A stretch of 64,000 nt of DNA from NCBI RefSeq assembly GCF_019947135.1, contig NZ_JAGSHT010000018.1:62001-126000 (forward strand), read 5' to 3'. Positions 32,740 to 42,256 of the stretch are shown here, one piece after another. The notes beneath the pieces are model-generated. The model was not told the origin of the DNA. It saw only the letters and a list, made by a program, of their open reading frames with translations, and searched no databases. Made by a program: the position numbers and the translations under genes. Positions within the stretch are counted from its first letter, which is position 1; each line of letters begins with the position of its first letter. The stretch is from Occultella gossypii (lineage in GTDB: Bacteria; Actinomycetota; Actinomycetes; Actinomycetales; Beutenbergiaceae).

Positions 32740-34359
32740 ATGTCAGAGATCCGGATCGCACGGCGGCAGCTGCTGCAGAGCACGCTCGCCCTAGGTGGCC
32801 TCGCCGCGCTCGGTGGCCTCGCCGCGGGCTGCAGCAACGAGGGCCGCGGTGACGCCGGCTCGCAGGCCGAGAACAGCGCGGTCGCGCTGCCCACCTATAT
32901 CCCCTATGCCGGGTTCACCGCAGATCTGCCGGGTGAGAACGGGGTCAGCGACACCATGTTGACCTACCCGGCCGACCCACAGCCGCTCACCGACGGCCCT
33001 CCCGGTGACGGGCAGGACGTCTCCGCGTTCGCGCTCACCAACAACCCGGTGCCGCCCGCCATGGACCAGAACGCCTTCTGGCAGGAGCTGAACGAGCGGC
33101 TCGGGTTCACGCTCTCGGTCTCCCTGGTCCCCAGTGGCGACTACACCGACCGGTTCCAGACCACGGTCGCCGGCGACCGACTCCCTGATCTGTTCACGTT
33201 CTGGCCGAAGGGCATCCCCGGTCTGCCGTCGCTCCTGCGGGAACGCGCCGCGGACCTCACAGACCTGCTCAGCGGAGACGCGATCGAGAAGTACCCGTTC
33301 CTCGCCAGCATCCCCACCGAGAGCTGGAAGTCGAGTGTCTACGGCGGGCGCATCTACGGCATCCCGATCGCACGTGGCGCGCAGAGCAGCGTGGTGCTCT
33401 ACGGGCGGTACGACCTGCTCGAGGAGCAGGGCATCGACCCGGCCGCCCAGTCCTGGGACGACCTGTACAGCATGTTCGCCGAACTGAGCTCCACGAACAC
33501 GTGGGCACTCGCGAACGTCCCGCTGCAGATCATCCGGCAGTCCTTCGGCGTGCCCAACGGGTGGTCGGTGGACGGCGACACCTGGGTCAGCGCGTACGAG
33601 GACGAGCGGCAGCTCGACGTCCTCGAGGCGGGTCGCAAGCTCGTCGCCGACTCTCTGGTGCACCCGGACACGACGTCCGCGGACAACCAGCAGCGGCAGG
33701 CCTGGACGATCGCGGGCACCACCCGGTTCGTCGAGGACACCTTCAGCGCGTGGCCGGCGTTCGCGAACCTGTCCGGCGACCAGGACGTGGATCTCAACGT
33801 CATCCTGCCGCCGCTGGCCGAGGGCGGTGGCATGGCCCCGATCTGGCGGGCCGCTCCGACGCACAACCTCACCGGGATCAGCCTGAAGTCGGCGGACCGC
33901 GCCGAGGCGCTGCTGGATGTGCTCAACTACCTCGCGGCTCCGTTCGGCAGCTCTGAGCACTTGTTCAAGAACTACGGTCTGGAGGGTGTGCACCACACTC
34001 TCGTCGACGGCGACCCGGTGCTCAACGACAAGGGTAAGAGCGAGACCCAGCTCGCCCTGAGGTACCTCGCCGAAGGGCCGTGGGTGACCTACATGCCTGG
34101 GCGGCCCGACATCGCGCAGTCGCTCTACGACGTGCAGACCGAGGCAGTCCCGACGGCGATCGCCAACCCCTCGTCCACTCTGTTCAGTGAGACCGAGTCA
34201 CGCAAGGGCCCACAGATCGGCAGTGCGCTCTCCGACCTTGAGGTCGACATCCTGCAGGGTCGCAAACCCGTCTCGGCATGGACCGACGCCGTGGCGACCT
34301 GGAAACAGGACGGCGGCGACGCCATGCGGGACGAGTTCGCCGCGGCCGCCGAAGGCTGA
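32740..34359 (+). CDS. LplA-type extracellular oligosaccharide-binding lipoprotein
   Basis: This is 539 aa. An RRQLLQ twin-arginine-like start and the lipobox LAAGC (Cys about residue 31) mark a lipid-anchored binding protein. The large body is that of the LplA/family 1 solute-binding proteins: GVSDTMLTYPADPQP early, DRLPDLFTFWPKG, GIPIARGAQSSVVLYGRYDLLEEQGIDPA, AFANLSGDQDVD and a C-terminal VSAWTDAVATWKQDGGDAMRDEF. It delivers glycan fragments to the two preceding permeases. GGAG lies nine bases before the ATG. Confidence 0.93.
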   Translation: MSEIRIARRQLLQSTLALGGLAALGGLAAGCSNEGRGDAGSQAENSAVALPTYIPYAGFTADLPGENGVSDTMLTYPADPQPLTDGPPGDGQDVSAFALTNNPVPPAMDQNAFWQELNERLGFTLSVSLVPSGDYTDRFQTTVAGDRLPDLFTFWPKGIPGLPSLLRERAADLTDLLSGDAIEKYPFLASIPTESWKSSVYGGRIYGIPIARGAQSSVVLYGRYDLLEEQGIDPAAQSWDDLYSMFAELSSTNTWALANVPLQIIRQSFGVPNGWSVDGDTWVSAYEDERQLDVLEAGRKLVADSLVHPDTTSADNQQRQAWTIAGTTRFVEDTFSAWPAFANLSGDQDVDLNVILPPLAEGGGMAPIWRAAPTHNLTGISLKSADRAEALLDVLNYLAAPFGSSEHLFKNYGLEGVHHTLVDGDPVLNDKGKSETQLALRYLAEGPWVTYMPGRPDIAQSLYDVQTEAVPTAIANPSSTLFSETESRKGPQIGSALSDLEVDILQGRKPVSAWTDAVATWKQDGGDAMRDEFAAAAEG

Positions 34360-34467
34360 CCGCCGTAGCCGGCCGACGCGGACCCGTCCGGGCCGTGCCG
34401 GCCGGTGCGCGGTCGGGACCCGTCGAACCAGGCGCTCAGAGCCGGTCCAGGAGACTCGAGGAGGACG

Positions 34468-35175
34468 ATGACGCAGCCCCAGCTGCTGATGACCTTTGAC
34501 GACTGCACGGTCGATCACTGGTTCGCTCACCGCGGCGTATTCGACGACGCCTCGGCGCGGGTCACGTTCTTCGTCTCCCACGTCGACCGGCTCACCGATG
34601 ACGAGACCGACAAGTTGCAGGCACTTCAGCGCGATGGTCACACGATCGCTAGTCACGGCCTGCGCCATCTGGATGGCCCGCACTACGTCGCTCAGCATGG
34701 TCTCGCGGCCTATCTCGAGCATGAGATCGAACCGTCGACCGCCGCGCTCGCGGAGCGCGGGCTGGGCCATCGCGATTTCGCCTACCCATACGGCCGGCAC
34801 GACCGGGCGACCGACGATGCCCTGACGGCACGGTTCTCCTGGGTGCGGACGACGTCAGTCAGGCACCTCGACGGACGCGCCACCCAGGTGCTCGTCGACC
34901 TCGACGGCCGGACGCGGGTCCTGCCCTCCCGCGGCATCGACGTGGGACGGCGCGGTGTCGCAAACCTCGACGACCGGGCCACGCTGCTCGCCGTCCTTGA
35001 CGAGTCGGCACGCACCGGAGCGGGCGTGTGCCTGTACGCGCACGACATCGCCGACTCTCATCAGGGACTGGCCGAGGGTCGAAACTTCATCACGCCCGAT
35101 CGGTTGCGCGAGGTGCTGACCGCGGCGCAGGAACGGGGGCTTGCGGCCGAGGGGTTTGAGGGGTTGCCCGACTGA
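34468..35175 (+). CDS. Polysaccharide deacetylase (NodB homology)
   Basis: This is a 235-aa carbohydrate esterase family 4-like protein without a signal peptide. The metal Asp is in LLMTFDDCTVDHWFAHRGVFDD, and the metal His pair in HTIASHGLRHLDGP. FAYPYGRHDRATDDAL is the arginine-containing motif 3, and VCLYAHDIADSH provides the final His. The C-terminal part is typical of proteins acting on acetylated oligosaccharides. The ATG at 34468 has GAGGAGG upstream. Being cytosolic, it would act on imported acetylated fragments. Confidence 0.85.
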   Translation: MTQPQLLMTFDDCTVDHWFAHRGVFDDASARVTFFVSHVDRLTDDETDKLQALQRDGHTIASHGLRHLDGPHYVAQHGLAAYLEHEIEPSTAALAERGLGHRDFAYPYGRHDRATDDALTARFSWVRTTSVRHLDGRATQVLVDLDGRTRVLPSRGIDVGRRGVANLDDRATLLAVLDESARTGAGVCLYAHDIADSHQGLAEGRNFITPDRLREVLTAAQERGLAAEGFEGLPD

Positions 35176-35243
35176 CACCTGGCAGAAGGACCGGAGCGGC
35201 GCTCCGCTGGACCGATTGACACGAACACCGACAGAAGGAATGC

Positions 35244-37157
35244 ATGCTTCACGATGAGCGGGCGGCAGCCCCAGCGATGGCAGCGAGCGTCGTCCCGGAC
35301 TGGGAGCAGGTACGCAGCCGCGTCGTCGAGCCCGGTTGGGCCGCAGACGTCCTCGAGGCGGTGCGCGAGGACTTCGAGTACTGGCAGCCGCACCTGCGGC
35401 TGCCGGGACCGGACCAGGTCAGTGCGTGGACGCACCACTACTTCTGCGACGACGACGGTGAGCCGCTCCGCTTCGACCCCGCCGGCCCGGACGAGCACGT
35501 GTGCCCCGTATGTGGGCGGGCCTATCGCGGGGAACCCTGGGACGGCGCGTGGCGAACCCGGATGCACAACATGGCCGCGGCCCAGTCGCAACGGGCGGCG
35601 CTGCTCGCGCGGCTGGATCACGACGAAGGTCGTCGACGCATCGCCGCCGACGCCCTCGCCGAGATCGTGGACCGCTACGCGAGCGACTACAACTCCTACG
35701 CGCTGCACGGCGTCAACGTCGGGCAAGGGCGAGTGCTGCCTCAGAACCTGGACGAGGCGGTGTGGACGATCGGGCTGTTGCGCTCGGTCCGGTGGGCGGG
35801 GCCGCTGCTCGCAGAATCGACACGGGCGGCGGCCCGGCGGCTTGCCGGTGAGGTCGCTGCCGTGCTGACACCCCAGCTCGGGATGATCCACAACATCCAC
35901 TGCTGGCTCGTCGCGGCGCTGGCCGAGTGTGCGGTCGCCATCGGCGACGAGGAGTTGCTCAGCACCGTGACCGAGGGACCCTTCGGCGCCCGGAGCCAGA
36001 TCCTCGAAGGCATCCACCCGGAGGGCCTGTGGTTCGAGGTGAACCCGCACTACCACTTCTACGCGGTCAACGCTCTGCTGTCCTTCGTGGAGGTCGCCGG
36101 GCCGGGCGCGCTCGCGGACGAGCACGCCGAGCGGCTCCTTCGCGCCGTGCAAGCGCCGGCGAGACTGGCCTACTCCGACGGGCGTGTGCCTGCCTACGGC
36201 GATGGCTGGCCGGACAGCTTCCTCGGCGACTTCGCCCAGACCGCCGAGGTCGCTTCCATGCTGCTGCCGGGAGCGAGTGCGCACCTCGCGTCGTCGTACC
36301 TGGGCGATGCGCCGGCGGCCGTCGAACTGTGGTTCGGAGCCGGTCGCGTGTCCGGCCCGGCGCCCGAGCGCGCCGGCCGTTACAGCGTCGGGGCGCTCGT
36401 CTTCGGCGCGGACTCGTTGCCTGGCACCGACGACGGCGTGACGCCGGCCTCGTTCGTCTGGCGTGGGCCGGGCATCGGGGTGCTGGGGAGTCCGCTGGCT
36501 CGGCTGGCGATGCGGTTCGGTCCGGATGCGGGCTGGCACGACCACCATGACAAGCTGGCGGTGGACGTGGAGTGTGGCCGGTGGCGCAGCCTGGACCTCG
36601 GAACCAGTGGGTACGGAGCGGACATCACGGTGTGGATGCGCTCGCAGGCTGCACATAACCTGCTCATCGTCGGCGACCGGCCGCAGCCCCGACACGACGG
36701 GCTGCTCGTCCATGCCGACGACCGGTCGCTGGTTGCGCAGTCCAGCTGGAACGGCGCCGAGGTCCGCCGCAGCCTGCACCTGACAGCGTCGGGCTGGACC
36801 GACGAGATGCAGGTCGCGGGCATCCCGGGAACGGCGCTGGAGTGGCTGTTCCACGGCGACGGCACGATCGTCGCTCCGGCCGGCCCGGCGATCGACCTCC
36901 CAGCCGACGACCTCGGGCACGGCTGGCTCACGGACGTCCGGTCGTTGACGGTGTCGGATGGCATCGTGACCGTGACGTGGGACCACCCAGATGCACCGAC
37001 CCTGCAGATCGCGCTGCCGCCGGGATGGACGGCACTGCGTGCCAGCGCGCCCGCCAACCCGACGGGGCTACCGCTCGGGGTCATCGCCGTACGGGGCGTC
37101 ACGGAGGGCACGACGACCTTGCGCGCGGCCTTCACGCGGGAAGTGCCGCACGCATGA
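35244..37157 (+). CDS. Heparinase II/III-family polysaccharide lyase
   Basis: This is 637 aa, with no signal peptide. The opening has the CPVCGRAYRGEPWDGAWRTRMHNMAA stretch seen in heparinase-like oligo-uronide lyases, then an alpha/alpha toroid with YNSYALHGVNVGQGRV, HNIHCWLVAALAECAV and GLWFEVNPHYHFYAVNAL (Tyr/His catalytic candidates). The C-terminal beta-domain has GWHDHHDKLAVDVECG and MRSQAAHNLLIVGDRPQPRHDG. It would cleave uronic-acid linkages by beta-elimination. It has the right size for this family and probably works on imported oligosaccharides. Confidence 0.85.
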   Translation: MLHDERAAAPAMAASVVPDWEQVRSRVVEPGWAADVLEAVREDFEYWQPHLRLPGPDQVSAWTHHYFCDDDGEPLRFDPAGPDEHVCPVCGRAYRGEPWDGAWRTRMHNMAAAQSQRAALLARLDHDEGRRRIAADALAEIVDRYASDYNSYALHGVNVGQGRVLPQNLDEAVWTIGLLRSVRWAGPLLAESTRAAARRLAGEVAAVLTPQLGMIHNIHCWLVAALAECAVAIGDEELLSTVTEGPFGARSQILEGIHPEGLWFEVNPHYHFYAVNALLSFVEVAGPGALADEHAERLLRAVQAPARLAYSDGRVPAYGDGWPDSFLGDFAQTAEVASMLLPGASAHLASSYLGDAPAAVELWFGAGRVSGPAPERAGRYSVGALVFGADSLPGTDDGVTPASFVWRGPGIGVLGSPLARLAMRFGPDAGWHDHHDKLAVDVECGRWRSLDLGTSGYGADITVWMRSQAAHNLLIVGDRPQPRHDGLLVHADDRSLVAQSSWNGAEVRRSLHLTASGWTDEMQVAGIPGTALEWLFHGDGTIVAPAGPAIDLPADDLGHGWLTDVRSLTVSDGIVTVTWDHPDAPTLQIALPPGWTALRASAPANPTGLPLGVIAVRGVTEGTTTLRAAFTREVPHA

Positions 37158-38626
37158 GCAGCCCGGCGGGCGAGAGCGGACTCGCGGCTGCCTCGATGGC
37201 GGTCCTGGACCAGTGGTGGGATCCCGGCATCGACCTGCTCGTCGATCCGGCCTGGTCGCCGACCGAGCGGCGGGCTCGGGTGCGCGAGACCTGCTGGTAC
37301 GCGCTCGGGCTGCTCGCTCGTGGCGGTTCCGAGGACACCGTGCGTGCTGTGCGCGCGATCGATGCCGTGCTGGACCACCAGCTGGATCAACCGGGAACGC
37401 CCTGGCACGGCACCTGGTTGCGGTGGCCCGACGAGCCGACGCCCGTCGAAGGTGCGCGAGCGTTCCGCGACTACGACCCGAACTGGCGGGAGTTCATCGG
37501 CTGCACCCTCGTGCAACTCCTCGTCGAGAGAGAGCACCATCTCCCTGCCGAGCTCGTCGCGAGGATGGAGCACGCGCTCGATCTGGCCGTGGCGGGCACG
37601 CTCGCGCGCGGCGTGGACCCGCGCTACTCGAACATCGCGCTCATGGCCGGATTCCTGATGCACGCCGTCGGACGCCGCCGGCGGGATCGCGAGTGCGACG
37701 CGCATGGCCTCGAGCTGATGGGGCAGGTGCTCGAGGCGTTCCAGGCTCGCGGTGCGTTCGAGGAGTACAACTCGCCGACCTACTACGGCATCGATCTCTA
37801 CGCGCTTGCCCTCTGGCGCCGCTACGGGGGCGACACGAGCACGGTTCAGCGAGCAGGCGCCGTCGAGCTCGCGCTCTGGCGCGACGTCGCCGACCACTAC
37901 CACGCAGGACTGCGCAACCTGGCCGGGCCGTACGACCGTTCCTACGGGATGGACCTGGACGCCTACGCCAGTGGGACCGGGTTGTGGCTGTGGCAGGCAC
38001 TGGGCCGTGGCGACGCGCCGTTCCCGGACATCAGTGGCCCGTTCGAGCACTTCTGGGATCTCGCGCTCGCTCCTTCGGTGGCCGTGCTCGGTGTCCCCGA
38101 CCTGCCGTCGCAGGTGCGCGCGGCGCTGCGGTCCTTCCCCGGTCCACGCACTCTCGTGCAGCCGATCGACGGACGTCGCGTCGCGTCGACCGTGCTCGAC
38201 GTCAACGTGATGGTCGGCGCCGAGCATCTCGGCGGCGACCGAGGGGGCCTCGGCGACCAGTTCCATCCGTTGACGGCACACTGGCGCCTCGGCACCGGCG
38301 TGGGCTGGCTCCGGCTGGTCAGCGAGCTCACGATCGACGTCGCCGCGTCATCTGCCGGGCGCGACACCGCCGAGGTCCGGCTGCGGTGGCCGGCTGGTGG
38401 CTCCTTCGCGTTCCAGGTCCGAGTGGACGGGCTCGACGGCGGATCGGTGACGGCGCAGCGGTGGTGGCTGCCCGGGCTGGCGGTCGCCGTCACCGGCACC
38501 GCCGCGCTGGAGCGCGTCGAGTCCGCCCCGGACGGAACGTGGTGGCTGCACTATCGGACGCCGTCGGATGCCGACGGCGGAGCCGGCCTGATGCTGCAAT
38601 GGTCCCGCCAGGGCGAGGCCCGTTGA
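37154..38626 (+). CDS. Alpha/alpha-toroid-like protein, candidate glycan lyase
   Basis: This 490-aa protein starts inside the lyase stop (ATGA). I do not recognise a named family with certainty. It is helical and Trp-rich up to about residue 320, with RDYDPNWREFIGCTLVQLLVE, RYSNIALMAGFLMHAVGRR, EEYNSPTYYGIDLYALALWRRYGG and YDRSYGMDLDAYASGTGLWLW. A beta-rich C-terminus follows (TAHWRLGTGVGWLRLVSELTI). This is the alpha/alpha-barrel plus beta-sheet layout of many polysaccharide lyases and unsaturated uronyl hydrolases. Conserved Asn, Tyr, His and Asp in these motifs are plausible active-site residues. No signal peptide. Confidence 0.7.
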   Translation: MSSPAGESGLAAASMAVLDQWWDPGIDLLVDPAWSPTERRARVRETCWYALGLLARGGSEDTVRAVRAIDAVLDHQLDQPGTPWHGTWLRWPDEPTPVEGARAFRDYDPNWREFIGCTLVQLLVEREHHLPAELVARMEHALDLAVAGTLARGVDPRYSNIALMAGFLMHAVGRRRRDRECDAHGLELMGQVLEAFQARGAFEEYNSPTYYGIDLYALALWRRYGGDTSTVQRAGAVELALWRDVADHYHAGLRNLAGPYDRSYGMDLDAYASGTGLWLWQALGRGDAPFPDISGPFEHFWDLALAPSVAVLGVPDLPSQVRAALRSFPGPRTLVQPIDGRRVASTVLDVNVMVGAEHLGGDRGGLGDQFHPLTAHWRLGTGVGWLRLVSELTIDVAASSAGRDTAEVRLRWPAGGSFAFQVRVDGLDGGSVTAQRWWLPGLAVAVTGTAALERVESAPDGTWWLHYRTPSDADGGAGLMLQWSRQGEAR

Positions 38627-38656
38627 ACCGTCTGCGCGCACCGAACTCTCGAGCCC

Positions 38657-38675
38657 CTGGGCTCGCGAAGCCCAG
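38657..38675 (+). other. Intra-operon hairpin before the rhamnosidase gene
   Basis: A perfect 7-bp stem, CTGGGCT-cgcga-AGCCCAG, lies between the stop of the preceding gene and the rhamnosidase start, where a ribosome site would be expected. It may be a weak terminator, a processing site or a translation-modulating structure. Confidence 0.4.
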
Positions 38676-38678
38676 CCC

Positions 38679-41270
38679 GTGCCCGGCATGAGCGCCGACT
38701 CCCCGGACCGGCCGTCCGGACTGATGGTCGATCTGCAGTCGGAGCCGGTCGGCGTGGACGTCGCCGACGCCCGGTTCTCCTGGCTTGTCCCGGCGCTCGG
38801 CGACGGCATGCAGGTCCGGTACCGGATCCAGGTGGCCGCATCGCCCTCCTCATTCGGGACACCGTTCTGGGACAGCGGGCCGGTCACGTCGGCGTCCTCG
38901 ACCGCCGTGCCGTACACGGGCCCGCGGCTGTCCGCATCGACGCCGTACTGGTGGCGCGTGCGTGCGGACACGTCGGTGGCCGGAGACTGGGCGACGCCGT
39001 CACGGTTGATCACGGCTGCCGACTCGTGGGGCGGCGCCGCGATCTGGGGGCCCGCCGTTGTCGAGGACTCGGGCGTCGAGAACTCATGGGTGCTCCTGCG
39101 GTACGAGTTCGACCTCCCGGATTCGCCCGCGTTGGTGGCATTCGTCGAGGCTGCGGGGCGTTCGCCCGAGGGCGGGCAGACGTCGCAGACCGGGCCGCGG
39201 GGCGGACGGCAGTACGTCTACAAGTTGTGGGCCAACGGTCGCGTGGCCGGGCGGGGCAGCGTACGTGCCTCAGACACCCGCGCTCGATATCACACCCACG
39301 ATCTCTCAGGAGCGCTTCGGCCGGGCCGGAACGCACTTGCCGCGTTGTGCTGGGCCGAGCACGGTCGGCAGTTCATCGCACGCCTTGTCGTCGTGCTCGC
39401 CGACGGCCATCGCGTCGAGATACCGACCTCCACCCGGTGGAAGGCCGCGAGCGGGGCGCGGCTACTACCGGGGACGGCCGATATCGGCGGCGGGTGGTAC
39501 CGAGCCCCCCGCGAGGACTGGGACCTGCGACACGAGCCCGTGGGCTGGACCGAGCCCGGATTCGACGACCGCGACTGGGCGCCGGCGCTCGCGTGCGAGG
39601 CTCCGCCCGATCCTGCCCCGGCGACCGTCAGCATCGAGCAGAGCCTCGGCGAGGTCGCCGAGGCGGCTCGGCAGACCGACGGCCGTTGGTTCATCGACCT
39701 GGGGCGGGAGATCGTCGGAGGCATCCGTCTCGACGTCGACGGCACCTCGGGTGCACGCGTGCACGTTCGCGTCGGAGAGGAGCTGGAGCATGGGCGCGTG
39801 CGGTTCCGAATGCGCACTCACAACGTCTACGAGGACATCTGGACCCTGCGCGACGGACCTCAGTCCGTGGAGCACTGGGGGTACCGGGCGTTCCGCTACA
39901 TCGAGCTCGAGGCGGACCCGGCGCTCGACCTGACGCACGCGGTCCGGCCCCTCGTGCTCCGCTCGCCCTACGTGGGCGGTGCTGCGTTCACCTCCTCCGA
40001 TCCGGACCTGGACCGGGTGTGGGAACTGTGTCGGTACACGATCGAGGCGACCTCGCTCGACCTGTACGTCGACACCCCGGCCCGCGAGCGCGGCGCGTAC
40101 GAGGGGGATGCGTACGTGAACCAACTCTCCCAGTACGCGGTCGAGCGTAGTTATGCGCTGGCACGCTACTCCGGCGAGTACCTCACCCGGAGGCCCACGT
40201 GGCCGTCCGAGTACCACCTGATGCCGGTCCTGATGGCGTGGGAGGACTACCTCGCCACCGGTGACGATCGGCAGTTTCGGACCGACTTCGAGCACTGGGA
40301 AGGTCTCAACTACGACCGCTTCCTCGGTGAGCACGGTCTCCTGCGGAAGGACCCGGGTCCTGCTGCCGGCGGTTGGGACGCCGATCTGGTCGACTGGCCG
40401 GCCACATACCGGGACGGGTACGAGTTCACAGAGGTGAACACGGTCCTCAACGCCTTCCAGGCAGCCGCCTATGCGGCCCTCGCCCGTATCGCCGAGGTCG
40501 TCGACCGCCCGCGGGACGCCGCCCACTACCGTGACCTGGCCGACCGGATGCGCGCCGCCCTCAACTCCCTCCTGCTCGACGCGTCCGCCTACCGCGACGG
40601 GCTGGGGTCGACCCATCACGCCCAGCACGCCACCGCGTTCCCGGTCGCTCTCGGCCTCGCTCCCGCCGACCGGCTCACGGGGCTCGGTGACTGGCTTCGG
40701 CACGGCGGCATCCGGATGAGCGTCTACGGCTCCCAGTTCCTTCTGGAGGCACTGTGCAAAGCGGGCCGGAGCGACCACGCGCTCGCGCTCATGTCCGCGG
40801 CCGGGCCGAACAGCTGGCTGCATCTGATCGACGGCCTCGGGGCCACGATCGTTCCCGAGGCTTGGGATCCGTCCTTGAAGCCCAACATGACGTACTCCCA
40901 CGCCTGGGGGTCGGCTCCGGTGAACGTGGTGGCTCGATGGATACTCGGGGTGCGTTCGGAGTCGCCCGGGGCGGCGCGAGTCGTCATCGAACCGCGTCCC
41001 GGTCCCCTCAGCCGGATGTCCGGGACTGTCCCAACCATCAGAGGCGCGGTCACCGTCGACTACGACCGGACCCGTGGCACCCTGCACGTCGCGACGCCGC
41101 CGAACACCACCGGCCACCTCATCGTCCACCGGGCCGAACTCGGCCTCGCCGAGCCCGTCACCGTCGAGGCTCCGGCGGGTTCCGCCGTCGCCCGGACACC
41201 CGAACGGATCGAGATCACGGACGCTCCCGTGGGCGATGTGAACATCCGTTGGGGCGACAGGGACGCATGA
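38679..41270 (+). CDS. Alpha-L-rhamnosidase, GH78
   Basis: This is 863 aa. The N-terminal beta domain (residues 5-110, LQSEPVGVDVADARFSW and TPYWWRVRADT) is the fibronectin-like GH78 domain. A carbohydrate-binding beta domain, the (alpha/alpha)6 catalytic domain and a C-terminal beta domain follow. The catalytic stretch is VDTPARERGAYEGDAYVNQLS, the usual DxPxRER...GD motif with the general-acid Glu, and the second Glu is in ATIVPEAWDPSLKPNMTYSHAWGS. It removes terminal alpha-L-rhamnose from oligosaccharides. No signal peptide is present. Start is GTG 38679 or ATG 38688; a hairpin takes the place of a clear ribosome site. Confidence 0.93.
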   Translation: MPGMSADSPDRPSGLMVDLQSEPVGVDVADARFSWLVPALGDGMQVRYRIQVAASPSSFGTPFWDSGPVTSASSTAVPYTGPRLSASTPYWWRVRADTSVAGDWATPSRLITAADSWGGAAIWGPAVVEDSGVENSWVLLRYEFDLPDSPALVAFVEAAGRSPEGGQTSQTGPRGGRQYVYKLWANGRVAGRGSVRASDTRARYHTHDLSGALRPGRNALAALCWAEHGRQFIARLVVVLADGHRVEIPTSTRWKAASGARLLPGTADIGGGWYRAPREDWDLRHEPVGWTEPGFDDRDWAPALACEAPPDPAPATVSIEQSLGEVAEAARQTDGRWFIDLGREIVGGIRLDVDGTSGARVHVRVGEELEHGRVRFRMRTHNVYEDIWTLRDGPQSVEHWGYRAFRYIELEADPALDLTHAVRPLVLRSPYVGGAAFTSSDPDLDRVWELCRYTIEATSLDLYVDTPARERGAYEGDAYVNQLSQYAVERSYALARYSGEYLTRRPTWPSEYHLMPVLMAWEDYLATGDDRQFRTDFEHWEGLNYDRFLGEHGLLRKDPGPAAGGWDADLVDWPATYRDGYEFTEVNTVLNAFQAAAYAALARIAEVVDRPRDAAHYRDLADRMRAALNSLLLDASAYRDGLGSTHHAQHATAFPVALGLAPADRLTGLGDWLRHGGIRMSVYGSQFLLEALCKAGRSDHALALMSAAGPNSWLHLIDGLGATIVPEAWDPSLKPNMTYSHAWGSAPVNVVARWILGVRSESPGAARVVIEPRPGPLSRMSGTVPTIRGAVTVDYDRTRGTLHVATPPNTTGHLIVHRAELGLAEPVTVEAPAGSAVARTPERIEITDAPVGDVNIRWGDRDA

Positions 41271-41323
41271 CCGGCATCGGTGCTCGGGCGGGCTGGCACG
41301 CTCGGCATGCCAAGCGCACGCCG

Positions 41324-42256
41324 TCACACTCTGGTCGCCGCCTGCTGCACGACGCCGGTCTCTGTGTCCTCCGCAGGCGCGGCCACGGCGCCGCGGCCCG
41401 AACGGCCCGCCAGCGCTCGGCCCAGCATGCCGTGCTTCGGTGCGAGCACCCAGATGAGCAGGAAGAGCAGGGTCGCCGTGAGCACGATCGTGCCGCCAGT
41501 GGGCAGGTCGAGCGACCAGGAGAGGTAGACGCCGACGAGCGCGGCCAACGCCCCGATGACCGGCGCGAGCACCATCATCAGGCCGAGGCGATCGGTCAGC
41601 AGCCGGGCCGTGGCAGCGGGTGTGATGAGCAGCGCGAGCACGAGGATGTTCCCGATGGTCTGCACGGAGATGACGACGGCGATCGTCACCATCACATACA
41701 GCGTCAGGTCGATAGCGAACACGGGTAGACCGGCCGACCTGGCCATCTCGCGGTCAAGGCTGGCAGCCACGATCTCCTTGTGGATCCCGAGTGCGACCAG
41801 GAGCAGGATCGCTCCGGCGCCCGCAACGGTGTAGACGTCCTCGTCCGGGATCCCGGTGATGGACCCGAACAGGAAGCTCTGCAGCGACCCGGCGTAGCCC
41901 GGCGCCCGGGAGATTATCACGATCCCCAGGGCGAACGCAGCCGCGAAGAAGATCCCGATGACACTGTCCTCCTTGAGGCGACGGTTCTGGGAGAAGACAG
42001 CCACCAGCACCGCGGTCAGCACACCCGCCACCAGCCCGCCGAGCACCAATGATCCCTGGAGCACGAACGCGACGGCCAGGCCGGGGAAGACCGCGTGCGC
42101 AACCGCATCACCGATGAATGCCATCCCACGCAGGACCACATAGCAGCCGATGACCCCGCAGACGACCGAGGACATGACGGCGATCAACAGTGCCTTGGGC
42201 AGGAACGTCAGGAGCGGATTGGACAGATCGGCGACGAACTCTCCGATGGACAACAT
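41324..42256 (-). CDS. Anchored-repeat-type zinc ABC transporter permease
   Basis: This is 310 aa with eight or nine membrane helices, the ABC-3 (ZnuB/TroC) permease fold: LIAVMSSVVCGVIGCYVVLRGMAFIGDAVAHAVFPGLA, QTIGNILVLALLITPAATARLL and a C-terminal hydrophobic region. The long soluble tail (KHGMLGRALAGRSGRGA) is not usual in ZnuB. The ATG at 42254-42256 overlaps the ATPase stop (TGATG). It is the last gene of the Zur-controlled five-gene operon and would form the membrane channel for zinc. Confidence 0.93.
   Translation of the reverse strand: MLSIGEFVADLSNPLLTFLPKALLIAVMSSVVCGVIGCYVVLRGMAFIGDAVAHAVFPGLAVAFVLQGSLVLGGLVAGVLTAVLVAVFSQNRRLKEDSVIGIFFAAAFALGIVIISRAPGYAGSLQSFLFGSITGIPDEDVYTVAGAGAILLLVALGIHKEIVAASLDREMARSAGLPVFAIDLTLYVMVTIAVVISVQTIGNILVLALLITPAATARLLTDRLGLMMVLAPVIGALAALVGVYLSWSLDLPTGGTIVLTATLLFLLIWVLAPKHGMLGRALAGRSGRGAVAAPAEDTETGVVQQAATRV

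Noticed and set aside
41290-41316. Hairpin terminator between the rhamnosidase and zinc permease genes
   Set aside because: Only a short imperfect stem around TGGCA/TGCCA with a bulge is seen; too weak to call.
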